Source of the DNA: Ramlibacter tataouinensis
GTDB taxonomy: Bacteria > Pseudomonadota > Gammaproteobacteria > Burkholderiales > Burkholderiaceae_C
DNA length: 64,000 bases
Direction: 5' to 3'
NCBI GenBank assembly: GCA_002427815.1
Contig: DIZF01000012.1
Location: 226,425 to 290,424, forward strand
Shown here: positions 16,701 through 25,131 of the stretch, piece after piece
Numbering within the stretch: the stretch's first letter is position 1
Layout: every line of letters begins with the position of its first letter
Program-made: the position numbers and the translations under genes
Notes under the pieces: model-generated
Told to the model about the DNA's origin: nothing
Database searches by the model: none
The model's input: the letters and a program-made list of their open reading frames with translations, nothing else

Positions 16701-19115
16701 CCAGCGCGCCGTATTTCGCTGCAAAGCGAAAGCCTGAGGGGAACGCTGAACGACGCTCACGCGCTGGCTGAATGGGTCGCGACCTACGACGAGCTGCTCG
16801 ATAAGCGACAGCTCCAAGCGAACGGAATAACCGTGGTCCGCTACCGCCGTGCCTCGACCAATGGCAGAAACATGATCGTGAGCTCCACTTCGGAGCTGCG
16901 CCTGCTGGGGGTTTTGGCCAAGCGTCGGCTGGCCGAGCTGGGGCTTTCGATTCCGCAAGATAAGTTGGGCGAAGTGGCTGAACGAATGAAGAGGGACGCG
17001 CTATCGGTATCTGGCGACATCGTGCTAAGAGCGGCCAAGCGGGGCGTCTCCGCGGGAGAGATGCTCGGCCTAGTCATGAGTCGATATCTGCTGGAAAACG
17101 AGTTCAGGAAATTGTCGGGATCGGGCACCCGCCAGGCCTTCAATGTCTTCTTCTTGTTGGACGATTACGCGGACTGGCTGGCGCAAAAAGAAAGCCGAAT
17201 CGCCGACATCCTGGGGCTGTGCGTGGAAGAGCGGGACGGCGTGCCGCATCTTCACATCGCGGTGGTCGAATCGAAATACGTCACGGGACCTGGCGCGGCA
17301 GAGGCCAAGCGCTCGTCCAAGGCTCAACTCATGGCGACCCTGTCCACTTTCCGCGCCGCGCTCTTCGGCGACCCCGGTAGGCTTGATCGTGACGTATGGC
17401 TCGCGAGGCTAGCCGACCTGCTCCTGGATGCGGACATACCGCCGGGGTGCTCAGGGCTCTTGGAGCGGGCGAGGGCGAAGCTGCGGGAGGGCGAGGCGCT
17501 GATTTCCTTGCGAGGTTATTCGCAAGTGTTTGTCCACTCCGCCGACCCATCCGTTGCACAGTCGGCCTCCGAACAAATTTTGGTCGACGACAACGAGGGC
17601 GTCCAGGCGTGGCAAGAAGTTTATGAACGCACTGAGCTTCGCAGCTTGGTGGAGGCGTATGCGCGCAAAGAAGACCCCGCGGCGGTCCGCGCCAAGCTTG
17701 GGCATGAGGAGCCGTGGCTTAAGTTGGAAGCGAAGCCCCCGGCCGCTAGGGTGGCATGGACTGCGATGATGGAGCTGCTGGCGACCGGCAGTGAGGCGGT
17801 GGTTGAGCCAAACCCTTCTCCTGCAATTGAACAGCCCGAGCCGTCCCCGGCCAAGGCCGACTCGGCAAACACGCAGGCGCCGGCGGCGATCGAATCGCCA
17901 ACCGAATTTAGTCCTGGGGTGGACGGCATAGGGGGGGCGCCGTCTAATGAACTCGCTTCGCTCGTGGCAGCCAAGACCGCAGGCTTGGCTGGGGCTGTGG
18001 ATGAGCGTGGAGACTGGGCGAACGAGATGACTCGCAAGCTCAAAACCGCGCTCAATGGCTACGGCCTGCAAGCCGCGGTTCTGGGCACGCGTCTCACGCC
18101 GAACGGCTGCTTGGTCAAGCTTGCTGGGTCGGATCGCCTGCGGGTGGAAGACATCGAAGCCAAGCGCATGCAGCTTCTGACCACCCATGCGATCAACCTC
18201 GTCACCGTGCAGCCCAAGCCTGGTGAAATCGTCGTGACGATTGCCGGCTCGAAGCGGCAGTCCGTGTCGCTCTGGGAGCTGTGGGCTAAGCGCTCGGTAA
18301 ATCGCAACGCGGCCGGCATCAACACGTCTTTTGTCCTGGGCTTGCAGGAGATTAATGGCTCGCTGCTGTATCTCAACCTCGGCGGCGAATTTGGCGGCTT
18401 GGCCTCGCACGAGCCTCATTCGCTTGTGGCCGGCGCTACGGGAAGCGGCAAATCCGTCCTCCTCCAAGCGATTTTGTTGGATATCGCCGCGACCAATCCT
18501 AAGGGCCTCGCTCAGATCGTGCTGATCGACCCCAAAATGGGAGTGGACTACTCGGCTTTGGAAGAGTTACCCCACATGCGCGAACCAATCGTGACGACGC
18601 GCGAACGGGCCACGACCGTGCTTCAAGGCTTAGTTGAGGAAATGGAAAGCCGATATCGACTTTTCGCCGCAGCGCGAGCGAGAGACTTGACGACCTTCAA
18701 TGCGAAGTCCCCACCCGAAGGCCGGCTCCCCATGGTCTTTCTCGTGCACGACGAGTTCGCGGACTGGATGCTCGACGACGGTTACAAAGGCGCTGTGAGC
18801 GCGGCCGTTCAACGGCTCGGCGTCAAGGCGCGAGCGGCAGGCATCCATCTGATCTTCGCCGCTCAGCGTCCGGACAAAGACGTGATGCCTATGCAACTGC
18901 GAGAGAATTTGGGGAATCGACTAATCTTGAAGGTTGCGAGTGAGGCCACGTCGAAAATCGCCTTGGACCGACCGGGGGCAGAGATGCTCTTGGGCAAGGG
19001 GCACTTGGCGGCGAAGCTGAATGGCGAGCAAGGATTGGTCTTCGCTCAGGCTCCCTTTCTATCCGATGACGACATCGCTTTGGCAGTCCAAGCCATTGCA
19101 GCGGACAACTCATGA
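13716..19115 (+). CDS. sspH: SspH (DptH-like) giant FtsK/HerA translocase with a nuclease-like motif
   Basis: 1799 residues from ATG 13716, which shares one base with the sspG stop; GTG 13713 is an alternative. The C-terminal 230 residues are an FtsK/HerA motor: Walker A GATGSGKS (Lys1579), Walker B FLVHDEFADW (Asp1679/Glu1680) and an IFAAQRP sensor segment. About 400 residues before it lies ADILGLCVEE followed by IAVVESKYV, a PD-(D/E)XK pattern (Asp1164, Glu1185, Lys1187), which would give the complex a nuclease. Residues 1370-1420 are a Pro/Glu-rich linker between the two. Known: DptH/SspH proteins are FtsK-like. The nuclease reading is my inference from the motif. Overlaps the next gene by ATGA. 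Confidence 0.78.
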   Translation: MLADRIIGRVAATILSGRLADARQADGSLPDSAALFRLDKLAPTQIAAIVREILSNHELASQVDLKIPAALVSGEGLPPEALTDLNAGAVRNAGTSMQALLTANGNEHNLADTLGHVTALGAKELRVNEEAWVEATCHVAAIAPTPEDRLVFRAALRGLIAVTDLSLVQLGHFCSRISEASLPARGHPIRDAIGWSLPEIGLPRDTSFFSNAKTYGTSIGPWRKAFEKLYTNRAPLLGRQRANGQPLDPDEMRQRLEENGESIESAVRAELEAFINAPMGDHETSVAVAHLEWEMDGVHFVFERPRERQQGLAESTIYFFEHDCSDAEVLVEQWRKHLEDLKTRERRSDWNDDDEAFFELHRRFLEQDAKLHARWEKVIFGKPIECTDFFEGFTSVAHRLVVGAAPSSYERFLRLTVNKGRKEWRERFNHDVGSYFSAMYRGLKELMGSKVQWRVEKMGVANLPDPLFRYPEFFAWEKANRKDKPKPVGSVARAAVQIKFEVSLVERKGSVEEVVDKTQLLWSYKPESIGLSLVNDMTRLKEKGAVACTEVPRRMVSKKGGVQSVSLLDTGTLEATFLRDAGSLVPPPAKFKSLRADIKRRIEDLAVEGRLMPEQRDIVRSAWNVFEADYIKALDDFISVGLHGEAVMRQAESFAALLRALAVHARGDVCRSRLVSEILSIGTVRVSGEQPCLIIPPWHPERMKALAVKTRRVAGLVTHILGGTNVLFGDRGIFFREFSEELAHPFYPEIAVIQRNGSPMLVSESSTVNGYSLLERPVRGEEDTLTDVDPSSAAKQVQELLARYVVLQPHEANNLSVLLYNADAAELPLAVVRQLSAEQSESDFQCNVSVRHRDPAKLRRVYAELVTKAGDDPDLPVVSETSENFISKLRIAVVPPSATPPRSEMAFRPYDIAFLHDVVSRTAAAEWIPVDWTNERSSLEHAPSRWSYRSVSGENELKSTTFLTCPRQTGSGWAYVGAVASVVRQLDPVDGQNLLPARRISLQSESLRGTLNDAHALAEWVATYDELLDKRQLQANGITVVRYRRASTNGRNMIVSSTSELRLLGVLAKRRLAELGLSIPQDKLGEVAERMKRDALSVSGDIVLRAAKRGVSAGEMLGLVMSRYLLENEFRKLSGSGTRQAFNVFFLLDDYADWLAQKESRIADILGLCVEERDGVPHLHIAVVESKYVTGPGAAEAKRSSKAQLMATLSTFRAALFGDPGRLDRDVWLARLADLLLDADIPPGCSGLLERARAKLREGEALISLRGYSQVFVHSADPSVAQSASEQILVDDNEGVQAWQEVYERTELRSLVEAYARKEDPAAVRAKLGHEEPWLKLEAKPPAARVAWTAMMELLATGSEAVVEPNPSPAIEQPEPSPAKADSANTQAPAAIESPTEFSPGVDGIGGAPSNELASLVAAKTAGLAGAVDERGDWANEMTRKLKTALNGYGLQAAVLGTRLTPNGCLVKLAGSDRLRVEDIEAKRMQLLTTHAINLVTVQPKPGEIVVTIAGSKRQSVSLWELWAKRSVNRNAAGINTSFVLGLQEINGSLLYLNLGGEFGGLASHEPHSLVAGATGSGKSVLLQAILLDIAATNPKGLAQIVLIDPKMGVDYSALEELPHMREPIVTTRERATTVLQGLVEEMESRYRLFAAARARDLTTFNAKSPPEGRLPMVFLVHDEFADWMLDDGYKGAVSAAVQRLGVKARAAGIHLIFAAQRPDKDVMPMQLRENLGNRLILKVASEATSKIALDRPGAEMLLGKGHLAAKLNGEQGLVFAQAPFLSDDDIALAVQAIAADNS

Positions 19116-20086
19116 GCAAGGACAGCTGTCAACATTGGGGCGCTGCGATTGGCCAGATCATCACGGCCGCGTGGATGTTGGCACTGGTGGGAACTGCCTG
19201 GGCGGCCGCTCCAGCCATGACTGGGGCAGCCGCCGTTCCGGCGGGCGCCGCCAGCTCTCAGGGCCAGCAGGCTGCTTCGACGGTGTTGGACGACAAGATC
19301 CGCAGTGATCTTGTCGCCGCGACGGTTCGACTCAATTCACTAGAGGGGACTATCGCAAAATCGACAGAGCGTGCCGACAGGTTGAGCGATCGGTCCGCTA
19401 TAAATGCTTTGCTCATCGTGATCGTCTCGGTGTCTGCTAGCCTTCTAGGGCAGTGGTTGCTGATCCGACATCAGCGAACCCTCAACAGGGAGCAAGTGCA
19501 GGCGGAGGTCGCCAACTCCTATGTTGAGTGGCAACTAAAGCAGCTCTCAGAGCTTTATGGCCCGCTCCGCGCCCTGCTTGGCCAATCCAACGCTATGTAT
19601 CGTCAAATGAATCGCGCGCTGGCTGCGGCGGTGCCAGACATATTCAGATTGGAGAAGCGGCAGGGCGCCGACTTCGACAATGAAATCTTTGAAATTCGCA
19701 AGGATGGCGAATGGACGCGCTTTAGGACGGTGAAGCATATTGGTGAGGTCTATAACCGTGGATATGGCGTCGAGCCTTACTTCGACGACGTCGTGGAGAC
19801 CGGCGCGCGGATGGCCGAGCTCATAAGAGAGAAGGCGGGCTACGCGCGGGCTGACGACAAGGACGACGACGAGGATCTCATGGATGTGATGGGGAAATAC
19901 CTTGCGCATTACGCCGTTCTCACTCGGCTGCATAAACAGGTGCAAAGTGGCTATGAGCGCAAAGCGAACACCGCGGATGAACACGCGACGTTCCCAATCA
20001 AGATGCAAAAGCTTGTGGACGAGGGGTTTAACGCCATCAATCGCGAAGTGATGGAGTGGCGGCACAACCGGCCGGAGGCTGCATAG
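19112..20086 (+). CDS. Membrane protein in the sspFGH operon
   Basis: 324 residues, starting inside the sspH stop (ATGA). A hydrophobic N-terminus (14-32, ending AWA) may be a signal or first membrane helix. Residues 60-94 are a probable coiled coil (DLVAATVRLNSLEGTIAKST). A clear second membrane helix spans 97-118. The remaining 200 residues are soluble and charged, with an acidic patch DDKDDDED, and should face the cytoplasm. I do not recognise the family. Tight coupling with sspH suggests that it works with the restriction module, perhaps anchoring it or acting as an effector on the envelope. It is not part of the described SspFGH set. Confidence 0.68.
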   Translation: MSKDSCQHWGAAIGQIITAAWMLALVGTAWAAAPAMTGAAAVPAGAASSQGQQAASTVLDDKIRSDLVAATVRLNSLEGTIAKSTERADRLSDRSAINALLIVIVSVSASLLGQWLLIRHQRTLNREQVQAEVANSYVEWQLKQLSELYGPLRALLGQSNAMYRQMNRALAAAVPDIFRLEKRQGADFDNEIFEIRKDGEWTRFRTVKHIGEVYNRGYGVEPYFDDVVETGARMAELIREKAGYARADDKDDDEDLMDVMGKYLAHYAVLTRLHKQVQSGYERKANTADEHATFPIKMQKLVDEGFNAINREVMEWRHNRPEAA

Positions 20087-20088
20087 GC

Positions 20089-20721
20089 ATGGGTTCACCG
20101 AGTCTGCAGGAAGCGATCGTCGAACGGGCGAACTTGGCCTATTACGAAAGAAACGCCGCTATGTATGCTGAGCAGACGTCGCGCGCCGACCTTTCTCACC
20201 TCTACGCTCCCTTTCTTGCTTTGTTGCCCCCAGCCGCGCGCATCCTAGACGTGGGTTGCGGAGGTGGGCGGGACTTGAAGGCGTTTCGTCAGCGGGGATT
20301 CGACCCGGTTGGGATCGACCCCTCTCCAGCTCTGGTCGAAATCGCACGACGGTATTCAGGAGCGGAAGCGTTGGTGGGAAAGGTGGAGGATCTACAGCTC
20401 AGCGATGCATTCGACGGCGTGTGGGCGTGCGCCTCGCTTTTGCATCTGCCCCGAAGGGTGTTCCCCGAGGCGCTTCGACGCATTCACAGTGCGTTGGTGG
20501 GCGGCGGGGTTCTTTTTCTCTCGGTTCAGAGTGGCGCGGGAGATCTAGTAGGCGAAGACGGTCGTTTCTTCGCGAGATACGACAGCTCTGCGCTTCGATT
20601 AGCTCTGAAGGACGCCAACTTTCAATTACTGAGGATATGGGACTCGGAAGACAGCCTGCCTGGGAGAGCAGCGCTCACTTGGCTCAATTTACTTGCCAAA
20701 AAGCCAGCCGGAGACTCCTAG
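20089..20721 (+). CDS. Class I SAM-dependent methyltransferase
   Basis: 210 residues from ATG 20089, preceded by GGAGG. Motif I is RILDVGCGGGRDLKAF (54-60), followed by an acidic residue region GIDPSPALVEIARR and motif LLHLPRRVFPEALRRIHSAL, as in Ubie/TehB-like enzymes. There is no NPPY or cytosine-type PC motif, so it is not an ordinary DNA methylase; small molecule, RNA or protein is more likely. It is the last gene of the sspF operon and ends in a CTAG shared with the converging receiver gene. Its role in the defence island is unknown. Confidence 0.75.
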   Translation: MGSPSLQEAIVERANLAYYERNAAMYAEQTSRADLSHLYAPFLALLPPAARILDVGCGGGRDLKAFRQRGFDPVGIDPSPALVEIARRYSGAEALVGKVEDLQLSDAFDGVWACASLLHLPRRVFPEALRRIHSALVGGGVLFLSVQSGAGDLVGEDGRFFARYDSSALRLALKDANFQLLRIWDSEDSLPGRAALTWLNLLAKKPAGDS

Positions 20722-22724
20722 CTGTTACCGTCGGCTTGCTCCGCTGAATCTGACGCAGCCGGCTCCTCTGGCGTCGGCGTCGCTCCAGCTGGATCATGTG
20801 GTTGCTCGCCCGCCGGGAACACAGTCAAGATCACGCCGGCCTTTGACAGTCTCTGTCGATGCAGACTGCTGTCACCATCCGCAATTTTGGAGCGCCGAAC
20901 AAAGCCGACGACCTTCCCGTTGTCGGCCGCGATCTCCTTCCACTCTTGCGCGTTCGTCGAATTCAGTGGGAAGCCACGTTCTAGCGCTTCCAGTAGGGTG
21001 CTCGATCCGCGGAGCTCCGCGAACAGCGGCCGGGCGAGCGGATGCACTATGGTGCTCTCGAGGGACTCGAGCGCAGCGATAAGGGCATCGCAAGCTGATT
21101 CCGTGAGGGCTAGCCTCTCCTCAGTCTTGGAGCCGATCTTGGCGCGTCCGACGAAGCATACGCCCCCGTCTTCCAGAGCAGACACGTGAAGCTGTCTTAG
21201 GGCATTGTCCACGCCGGGATAGTATGCCTCCACCCGCATTTCGAATGTGGCCGGCATTGGGGCGGCCAGCCCGACTCGACCAAGGCTTGACAGAAGCTTT
21301 TGCTGCAGTTCTAGCGCGTGCGACTCCCTAAGCCTTGCCACTGTTTCAAGTCTTGACGCAGAGAGGAGAGCAGCGATCTCTTCCTGTGACCACGCAAGAA
21401 CGTGCTTCAAGTCCCACCTGATCCAAAAGCGAGCTCCATTCGGCATCTCGACAACCGGCGTCTTGACTCCTTCGTCCCCATAGGTCCAAGACTCGCGCGT
21501 CAGAGGGCGCAGCTTGCCGACAAGAAGCATGATTCGTTTGGCGGCATTGCGCTGCAGATCGCAAGCCGGCGTGAGCGCGGCAAAGACAGTATCCGTGGCA
21601 AACTCATCGACCAGACGTTTTGCATTCTCGACGGGTGTCCCCTGTGCGCGAAGCAGATCGCCAAAGGCGATCCTGCTGCCGAGAGCGCCAGGCAGCTTGA
21701 GCCGGGCTCGGTTCTGGAACAGCGAGCGCTGGATCAAATCCTGCAGATCAGGAGCGCCGGGCACATACGGCGGTGGATACGTCTCCCCTGCCAGTGAGTT
21801 GAGCACTATCGCGGCGTCGATTATTGGCTCGTCGCGCTCGAGTTCATGCTGGAGCACGTCATCGAAAATGTCTACCAGGTAGCTGCCGGTCGGCTCGCCC
21901 TCGGCTGAGAGCAACAACTGGTAGATCTGCGCGAGATCCGCCAGCCGCAGTTTGCGAATGAGCTCCGTCGTGCGATCGCGTGCCCCGGTAAGTCCCTGTT
22001 CCCAAGCGTGCACAAAGGCAGCCAGCTTCTTCGACTCGTCGTAGTGGGCCGCCAAACGCCTTAGCATACGTTCCAACTTGCCCTGGTTGTGAATGTCGTC
22101 TTTGCTCAAGATTCTGAAATTACTCTCGAACAACAACGCGCCATCGCGAAACTCTCTTCGCCTCTCCGGCAGTGCGTTGCTTCGCGACATGAGGACAACC
22201 AACGGCGGGTCGGCTTTCCTGGCTTCGGAGATCTTCGCCAACCCGTTGACTGAAAGGCTCATGTCCTCGACTCTTTGCGCCGCGCTCAGAAAGAGGTCGA
22301 CGAAAATTATCTGAACGCCGTCTGACTTCGCCTCGAACTCTCTGCCTGAGGTTGCGCACGCCAGCCCCACGCTGCGTAGGTAATCCAAAAGTAGACCAAG
22401 CAGAGCTCTGTCAGCTTCCTTGTCCGCGTCGTAGCGGCGAAATAACTCGCGAACGGCTGGGCTCTTTAGCGTTGCCCTGTTTCTCCACAAGAGGGCGACG
22501 AAGGTTTCATCGGTGCGAAGATCGTCACCGCGAGTCGATCCGTATGGCGGATAGGTGTTCGCAAGCGCTGTGCGGTCTTCAGGTTGAATATCATCGAAGA
22601 GCTGGGTCCACTCTTCTAATTCGATGGCCAGATCGCCAGGCAGCGGATCTTCATCGAAGGCGTCGTCCACGACGAGTGCCTTTGCGATGCCCATCTGGCG
22701 GAGAAGGTCGGGAAGCGTGCTCAT
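20718..22724 (-). CDS. Receiver-domain protein paired with the GHKL kinase
   Basis: 668 residues starting with ATGA overlap in the kinase gene. The N-terminal 210 residues look like an expanded response-regulator receiver: acidic pair Asp20-Asp21 (ALVVDDAFDE), phospho-acceptor candidate Asp143 (IIFVDLFLS), switch Ser180 (VVLMSRS) and Lys208 (RILSKDD), with an insertion of roughly 60 residues between the first strand and the acceptor. The C-terminal 450 residues match no output domain that I know. Together with the upstream kinase it can form a two-component pair. It is the distal gene of the sspBCD operon, so it may sense infection or damage and act on the Ssp machinery; this is inference. 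Confidence 0.68.
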   Translation of the reverse strand: MSTLPDLLRQMGIAKALVVDDAFDEDPLPGDLAIELEEWTQLFDDIQPEDRTALANTYPPYGSTRGDDLRTDETFVALLWRNRATLKSPAVRELFRRYDADKEADRALLGLLLDYLRSVGLACATSGREFEAKSDGVQIIFVDLFLSAAQRVEDMSLSVNGLAKISEARKADPPLVVLMSRSNALPERRREFRDGALLFESNFRILSKDDIHNQGKLERMLRRLAAHYDESKKLAAFVHAWEQGLTGARDRTTELIRKLRLADLAQIYQLLLSAEGEPTGSYLVDIFDDVLQHELERDEPIIDAAIVLNSLAGETYPPPYVPGAPDLQDLIQRSLFQNRARLKLPGALGSRIAFGDLLRAQGTPVENAKRLVDEFATDTVFAALTPACDLQRNAAKRIMLLVGKLRPLTRESWTYGDEGVKTPVVEMPNGARFWIRWDLKHVLAWSQEEIAALLSASRLETVARLRESHALELQQKLLSSLGRVGLAAPMPATFEMRVEAYYPGVDNALRQLHVSALEDGGVCFVGRAKIGSKTEERLALTESACDALIAALESLESTIVHPLARPLFAELRGSSTLLEALERGFPLNSTNAQEWKEIAADNGKVVGFVRRSKIADGDSSLHRQRLSKAGVILTVFPAGEQPHDPAGATPTPEEPAASDSAEQADGNS

Positions 22725-25075
22725 CGGACGGCGGTCCGTTCGGGAAGCTCCAGCACGAAGCGGTGGAGCCGGCCCGTGTCGTCGGCCAACTCAGCGAGCT
22801 CAAGCGTGCCACCCATCTGCTCGGCGCACTCCCGCGCAATAAAAAGACCTAGGCCCCGCCGCTTGCTTTTTTCCTTGAGCGAGAAAAAGGGTCTGAAAAC
22901 TTTCGCCCTGTTTTCGGACGCAATCCCAGGGCCATTGTCCTCATAGATCAGCGTCGGAGGATTGTTGGTCAAGAGTATGTTGATACTAGGCTCGAACCGA
23001 GATTTGGCTGCTTTCATCTCGAGCCAATACTTCGAGTTTGAGATGAGGTTTTCCAGAATCTGAACCACCATGCCCTTCACTAGACGAACGTGAATCGCGG
23101 CAGACGGCTTTTCCACTTTGATCTTGATGCGATGGCGTTCGAACTGCGCTTCGTGAGCCTCGACGACATCCTCCACCAACTGATCGAGCGCGAAAGTCTC
23201 TGATGTTTGCCGCCCGGAGACGCTCATTGGATCGAGAATGCGGATCCTTTTTCCTAGGCTCTTCATTTGCGAACGGAGAGACGAAAGCTTCGTCTTCACG
23301 TCGTCGGGCACGTTACGCGCTTGCAGCGCTTCGATGCTCTGCAAAGCGTTCTCTGACGCTCGCGCAAGCTCATGCGCGATGACCTCGACCATGAGCCCAA
23401 CGCCCGCCATATGGATCATCTGTCGACTCTCAGCCTCCACCTCTTCAATGCGTTGTCGCGCGCGGTCAGCGAAATCTGTGAACTCCAGGAGCGCTTGTTG
23501 AAGCTGGTCAACTTCCTCCTTCGCCTCGGGCGCCATGCGTCGCAGCCTGGCGATCGCGGACCTAGCCCTTTTGCTGAGGTTGTCCACTTCCGTCTTGGCG
23601 CCGGAGAGGTCGATTTTCTGACCCTTGTACTGCCTTTCCACTGCCTTCATGAAGCGGAAAAGCTGATCCTGGATCACGTACTGCATAACCTCGACCAAGA
23701 CCTGTTGCTCGGGCGTTTCCCGCAATCCCTCCCTGTTGGTTTGGTCCACCAACATGGGGTTGGACACGCGCGATATCTTCACCCGCCCCACAAATTGGGT
23801 CTTGTTCAGGGTGTAGCCCGATCGCCTAAGCGCCTTTCGGTCGAGGCCGAGCCAATCGTCTTCATCCTCCCCGTAAGGGAACACGCGGAAACCGTCTCGA
23901 AACAGCAAGATACCCGACCAGCGCTCTTGCAAGTCACGGACGGCCTTGAGGTCGCCGATGCCGTCAATGGCCGTGAGGATTCTGCGATTAAACCAGTAGA
24001 TCTCGAAGCTGAATGGTCCGACGCTCGTTAGCGCGGATTCCGGCCGCTCCCGCGATGTCCCCACCAAGGCCGACTCAAGGTCCAGGCCCCGGACAGTTGC
24101 GACTTCAGCCTCCTTGGGATGGTCGAACCCAAGCTTTGAAGCCTCCATCTTGCATGTAAGCTGCGGTATGCCGTCGACGATGCTGTATGCACCCGTGAGG
24201 GAGGCGTGCGCGGTCTCGAGCAGCGCCTTTTCCATCCAAGGGATACTGGCGCGTAATCGGTTCCAAAACAATGCTATGCGAGGACGCTGCTTCTGATCCT
24301 CAAAAGGATCGCTTAGACGGGCGAAGTCATACTCCGCCATGCGTTTGACACGCGCGTGCGTCCAATCTTCAGTCAAGTTGCTAATGATGATTCGGGTCCC
24401 GGACCAATCAGGGTCGGGTTTGCTTCCCCCAAGAGACACGTCAACGGGAATCTCCTCGAGCATTGCGTCTACTTCAGCGAACTTGCCCCAGTCGATCTCG
24501 AGCACATTCATCTTTCGATCCCGCCTGCGCGCCGTCTCCACCCGCAGCGCGTCTCCCAAGCGCATGGCCGAAAGCCGCCCGATCCCCTTCTCACCAAGGT
24601 AGGGCGTCGTGCTGTCGCCTCGGGCCAAAGCCTTCTCCACCTCGCGTTTGCGGGAAGCGGTGCCGATCACAAGGAAGTTATTGGCGAGGTCGTCAGCGGA
24701 CATCCCGCTGCCGGTGTCTGCGACAACAATTCTGTTCAGGCGGTGCACTTTATCGAGCGCAGTCTGGAGGGCGCCTCGAGAGCCGCGCGCCTTTTCGAGA
24801 AGATCGCGGGCGCACTGCAGCGTTTCGGTAGGTGCGTCGGCATTGAGAGCCGCGAGCGCTTCGTCCGCCACTGCAGTTGGCTGCTTCTCCAGGGCCTTCT
24901 GCGCGAGCGAAAGGTATGCGTTGCGCCTCAATAGGACTTCAAACGAAATCTCCGCGCCATTCGTTGTTCCGGCGTCGAATGCATTCTTGACAAGCTCGTA
25001 GAAGGCAATGATGTCTGAGCTGATCAACTCGGAGCCGAGTTCAAGAACGGTCCGCGCAGTTATTTTGAACGCCAC
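22721..25075 (-). CDS. Double-headed GHKL ATPase/histidine kinase
   Basis: 784 residues. Two Bergerat folds are visible. The N-terminal one (MutL/Hsp90-like) has YELVKNAFDAG (Glu27/Asn31), ADTGSGM (Asp120) and a GEKGIGRLSA lid (161-170). The C-terminal one has NLISNSKYW (676-684), IYEDNGPGI (Asp713) and RRGLGLF (740-745), typical of histidine kinases, and is preceded by a coiled coil and an H-box IAHELARAS. So it combines an Hsp90/MutL-like clamp with a kinase. It starts 56 nt after sspD and overlaps the receiver gene by 4 nt. The phospho-acceptor would be the H-box histidine. No membrane segment, so the signal is cytosolic, possibly DNA or phage protein. Confidence 0.78.
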   Translation of the reverse strand: MAFKITARTVLELGSELISSDIIAFYELVKNAFDAGTTNGAEISFEVLLRRNAYLSLAQKALEKQPTAVADEALAALNADAPTETLQCARDLLEKARGSRGALQTALDKVHRLNRIVVADTGSGMSADDLANNFLVIGTASRKREVEKALARGDSTTPYLGEKGIGRLSAMRLGDALRVETARRRDRKMNVLEIDWGKFAEVDAMLEEIPVDVSLGGSKPDPDWSGTRIIISNLTEDWTHARVKRMAEYDFARLSDPFEDQKQRPRIALFWNRLRASIPWMEKALLETAHASLTGAYSIVDGIPQLTCKMEASKLGFDHPKEAEVATVRGLDLESALVGTSRERPESALTSVGPFSFEIYWFNRRILTAIDGIGDLKAVRDLQERWSGILLFRDGFRVFPYGEDEDDWLGLDRKALRRSGYTLNKTQFVGRVKISRVSNPMLVDQTNREGLRETPEQQVLVEVMQYVIQDQLFRFMKAVERQYKGQKIDLSGAKTEVDNLSKRARSAIARLRRMAPEAKEEVDQLQQALLEFTDFADRARQRIEEVEAESRQMIHMAGVGLMVEVIAHELARASENALQSIEALQARNVPDDVKTKLSSLRSQMKSLGKRIRILDPMSVSGRQTSETFALDQLVEDVVEAHEAQFERHRIKIKVEKPSAAIHVRLVKGMVVQILENLISNSKYWLEMKAAKSRFEPSINILLTNNPPTLIYEDNGPGIASENRAKVFRPFFSLKEKSKRRGLGLFIARECAEQMGGTLELAELADDTGRLHRFVLELPERTAVR

Positions 25076-25131
25076 GCTTACGCCTCCTATCCAGTTTGAA
25101 GGCGGCTATGGCCGTCTTGACTCGATTGCAT

